Assembly: GCF_011683955.1 (NCBI RefSeq)
Contig: NZ_JAAQPI010000008.1
Coordinates: forward strand, 124,001 to 188,000
Reading direction: 5' to 3'
DNA length: 64,000 nt
From: Pseudomaricurvus alkylphenolicus
GTDB lineage: Bacteria > Pseudomonadota > Gammaproteobacteria > Pseudomonadales > Cellvibrionaceae
The first letter of the stretch is position 1. Every line of letters starts with the position of its first letter. Position numbers and translations under genes: made by a program. The notes under the pieces are model-generated. The model saw only the letters and a list, made by a program, of their open reading frames with translations, made no database searches and was not told the origin of the DNA. Positions 62,059-64,000 of this stretch are shown here, one piece after another.

Positions 62059-62562
62059 ATGGCCATGACCTTTTTGCCGGCAGAATCCTATCTGGCGGAA
62101 CATCAACTCAAATTCGATACTCTCACCCATCCGCAATCGGCGACGTCCATGCAGACGGCCCGTCTTGCTCATATTTCCCCGGCGCAGATGGTCAAGTCTG
62201 TGATTCTGTGGAATGGCGACGGCTATCTGATGTGTCTGTTGCCCGCCTCCCATGTGCTGGTGCTCAGCTGGGTGGATCGCGAAACGGGACACAAGCATCG
62301 CTTGGCCACAGAGGAAGAGCTGGCCAAGCAGCTGAGAGGCTGCGAGCCTGGTGCTGTGCCGGCACTGGGGCAGGCATTTGATATGCGGGTGCTATGGGAT
62401 CACTGCCTTAAACAATTGGACGACGTGTATTTTGAGGCGGGTGATCACAAGCGGCTGATTCATATGCGCGGTGCGGAGTTTATGTCGCTGCTTGATCAGG
62501 AGTCAGCGATATCGCTGAGCTGCTCCTCCGACAGCATGGAGTACTACCAGCATATCCACTAG
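62059..62562 (+). CDS. YbaK/ProX-family aminoacyl-tRNA deacylase
   Basis: This 167-residue protein has the YbaK/EbsC fold (PF04073): THPQSATSMQTARLAHISPAQMVKSVILWNGDGYLMCLLPAS with the conserved Lys (MVKSVIL), then GCEPGAVPALGQAFDMRVLWD, and a final HKRLIHMRGAEFMSLL segment. Family members clear mischarged aminoacyl-tRNAs such as Ala- or Cys-tRNA-Pro. The ATG has GGGAGGTGA upstream. Its stop codon lies inside a 16-bp tandem duplication (62551-62581), which does not change the reading frame. sbcB follows 84 bp downstream. Confidence 0.88.
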   Translation: MAMTFLPAESYLAEHQLKFDTLTHPQSATSMQTARLAHISPAQMVKSVILWNGDGYLMCLLPASHVLVLSWVDRETGHKHRLATEEELAKQLRGCEPGAVPALGQAFDMRVLWDHCLKQLDDVYFEAGDHKRLIHMRGAEFMSLLDQESAISLSCSSDSMEYYQHIH

Positions 62563-62581
62563 GCAACATATCCACTAGGCA
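62551..62581. repeat. 16-bp tandem duplication spanning the YbaK-type stop codon
   Basis: CATATCCACTAGGCA occurs at 62551-62565 and again at 62567-62581. The first copy contains the TAG stop, so the second is outside the gene. It is probably a replication slippage product. Confidence 0.85.
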
Positions 62582-62646
62582 GCCTATTCACCAGCAGCTC
62601 TAGTGTTACACTGCGTCCTTGACTCTTTGGGGCAGGGCGCAGTGAT

Positions 62647-64000
62647 ATGAAAACACTCTATTGGCACGATTATGAGACCTGGGGCGAGGTGCCTGCCAGG
62701 GACAGAGCCTCTCAGTTTGCCGGTATCCGCACCGACGAAGATCTGAATGTGATCGGGGAACCGCTGGTGGAGTACTGCCGGCCCACTGACGATGTCTTGC
62801 CAAAACCGGAGGCCTGTCTGGTCACCGGTATCAGTCCCCAGAAGGCGCTGGCGGAAGGCCTGCCGGAACCTGAGTTTATCGCTCGTATCCACGCGGAGCT
62901 TTCGGTGCCGGGAACCTGCGGTGTCGGCTACAACACACTGCGTTTTGACGACGAAGTGACCCGTTATACCCTCTATCGTAATTTCTATGACCCCTATGAG
63001 CGTGAGTGGCGCAATGGCAACTCGCGTTGGGACATCATCGATATGGTGCGTCTGACAAAAGCCCTGCGCCCGAATGGCATTGAGTGGCCCAATCACGATG
63101 ATGGTCGCCCCAGCTTTAAGTTGGAGCATCTCACCGTCGCTAACGGCATCGGCCATGAAGCGGCTCACGATGCCCTGTCGGATGTGCATGCGACCATCGC
63201 CGTGGCACGGCTGATTCGCCAACACCAACCGGCACTGTATCAGCATGTTTACGATCTGCGCAGCAAACAGAAGGTGGCAGCGCTGATTGATTTGCATGAG
63301 CGTAAGCCGCTGTTGCATATCTCTTCAATGTTCCCGGCCGAAAATGGTTGTGCCGCTGTGGTGGCGCCACTGGCCATGCATCCGGTCAACAAGAATGGGG
63401 TGATTGTGTGTAACCTGTCGGTGGATCCGACCCCGTTGTTGCAGCTCAGTGCGGAACAGATTGCGGAGCGGCTCTATACCCGTACAGAAGATCTGCCGGA
63501 AGGTGAGCAGCGCATACCTCTCAAGCTTGTACATACCAATAAATGTCCGGTGCTCACCACGGTGAAGTTGCTGGACAGTGGCTCGGCCAAACGCTTGAAT
63601 ATTGATCTGCAGCGGTGTGAACGTCACTGGCAAATGCTCAGGCAGGTGGACCTGCGTTCCAAACTGCAGGCCGTTTACCAGACTTCCAATTTTGAAGCTT
63701 CCAGTGACCCGGAGCAGCAGCTCTACGATGGCTTTCTTCGGGATGCGGATAAAGCCATGTGTGCCCGGGTGCGTGCGGCCGACACGCGCGCATTTATGGC
63801 GCAGCGCTTTGACTTTGAGGACTCGCGTCTGGATACCCTTTTGTTTCGCTATCGAGCCAGACACTTTCCTGACAGTCTGACGGAAGTCGAGCGCGATCAA
63901 TGGCAGCAGTGGCGCCGAGGTCGATTGACGGATCCTGCCTTTGGGGGTGGAATTACGATCAGCGAACTGGAGCAAAGGATTACTGCTATCCGGGCTGAAC
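62647..64000 (+). CDS. sbcB: Exodeoxyribonuclease I, 3' end outside window
   Basis: At least 451 residues are visible of an enzyme that is usually about 475 long. It degrades single-stranded DNA 3'-5' and acts in recombination and mismatch repair. DEDD-type motifs: LYWHDYETWGEVP at the very start, CGVGYNTLRFDDEVTRYTLYRNFYDPY, and HEAAHDALSDVHATIAVARLI. FKLEHLTVANGI and ISSMFPAENGCAAVV are SbcB-specific. The ATG at 62647 lies four bases after the local GTG and has GGGGCAGGGCG about 10 bases upstream. The frame is open to the window end. Confidence 0.95.
   Translation, partial: MKTLYWHDYETWGEVPARDRASQFAGIRTDEDLNVIGEPLVEYCRPTDDVLPKPEACLVTGISPQKALAEGLPEPEFIARIHAELSVPGTCGVGYNTLRFDDEVTRYTLYRNFYDPYEREWRNGNSRWDIIDMVRLTKALRPNGIEWPNHDDGRPSFKLEHLTVANGIGHEAAHDALSDVHATIAVARLIRQHQPALYQHVYDLRSKQKVAALIDLHERKPLLHISSMFPAENGCAAVVAPLAMHPVNKNGVIVCNLSVDPTPLLQLSAEQIAERLYTRTEDLPEGEQRIPLKLVHTNKCPVLTTVKLLDSGSAKRLNIDLQRCERHWQMLRQVDLRSKLQAVYQTSNFEASSDPEQQLYDGFLRDADKAMCARVRAADTRAFMAQRFDFEDSRLDTLLFRYRARHFPDSLTEVERDQWQQWRRGRLTDPAFGGGITISELEQRITAIRAE

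Noticed and set aside
1-64000. Search for CRISPR arrays, rRNA, complete tRNA genes, phage or transposase genes
   Set aside because: No regularly spaced direct repeats, RNA gene signatures or mobile-element proteins were found by eye.

Overview
The window is 64 kb of tightly packed chromosome from a Gram-negative gammaproteobacterium that respires oxygen, most likely a free-living marine or aquatic member of the Cellvibrionales/Pseudomonadales area. The evidence is gene content only: an rsx/rnf operon beside metG-apbC, an FNR/ANR-type cco cluster, the T-ring protein MotY of sodium-driven flagella, SthA, FapA, a class I fumarase and a SoxR with a perfect sox box. No species can be named with confidence. 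There is no rRNA, tRNA, CRISPR array, prophage or complete insertion sequence. The only repetitive element is a small palindromic pair at 31552-31738.

Layout. 1-6.4 kb: the end of an AI-2E-type permease, a methyltransferase, a translationally coupled HDOD-sthA pair, and two little-known cytoplasmic proteins, one with a decayed receiver domain. 6.4-13.5 kb: redox and metal stress (2-Cys peroxiredoxin, Fur-type site and bfd, an aminotransferase, a two-component system with a His-rich sensor loop divergent from a His/Met-rich periplasmic protein, a superoxide reductase, a PuuD-like membrane protein). 13.5-18 kb: a coiled-coil membrane protein, a Lar-like zinc-ribbon protein, class I fumarase, an SDR and PhhB. 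18-24.2 kb: rsxABCDGE on the minus strand. 24.3-31.4 kb: metG, apbC, a heme-containing chemoreceptor, dcd and a YhiN-like flavoprotein.

31.9-39.8 kb: a methyltransferase-like membrane protein, a beta-propeller lipoprotein, soxR with a divergent VOC gene under a textbook 19-bp-spacer promoter, fapA, a CBS protein, ppnN, and a stomatin/NfeD pair. 39.8-47.4 kb: lhgO, a MocR regulator sharing an operator dyad with a second ccoG, the operon pyrC-rnt-thioesterase, and motY. 47.7 kb: argG. 49-58.3 kb: the complete cbb3 oxidase locus, ccoNOQP under an FNR/ANR site at -41.5, then ccoG-ccoH-ccoI-ccoS and a copper-trafficking-type TauE/SafE protein. 58.3-64 kb: gloA, a cyclic-nucleotide-fold protein, a ParA-like ATPase, a SulP transporter, a YbaK-fold deacylase, and the 5' part of sbcB.

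The common theme is electron transfer and oxygen or oxidant management: Rsx, cbb3 oxidase, SthA, SoxR, peroxiredoxin, superoxide reductase, Bfd and a c-heme chemoreceptor. The least described units are (a) the two-component system with its 33-bp TGTATC operator and His-rich partner protein, (b) the MocR/orphan CcoG pair with its 18-bp inverted arms, and (c) the decayed-receiver protein with its unknown neighbour. Everything here was read by eye; no similarity search was run.
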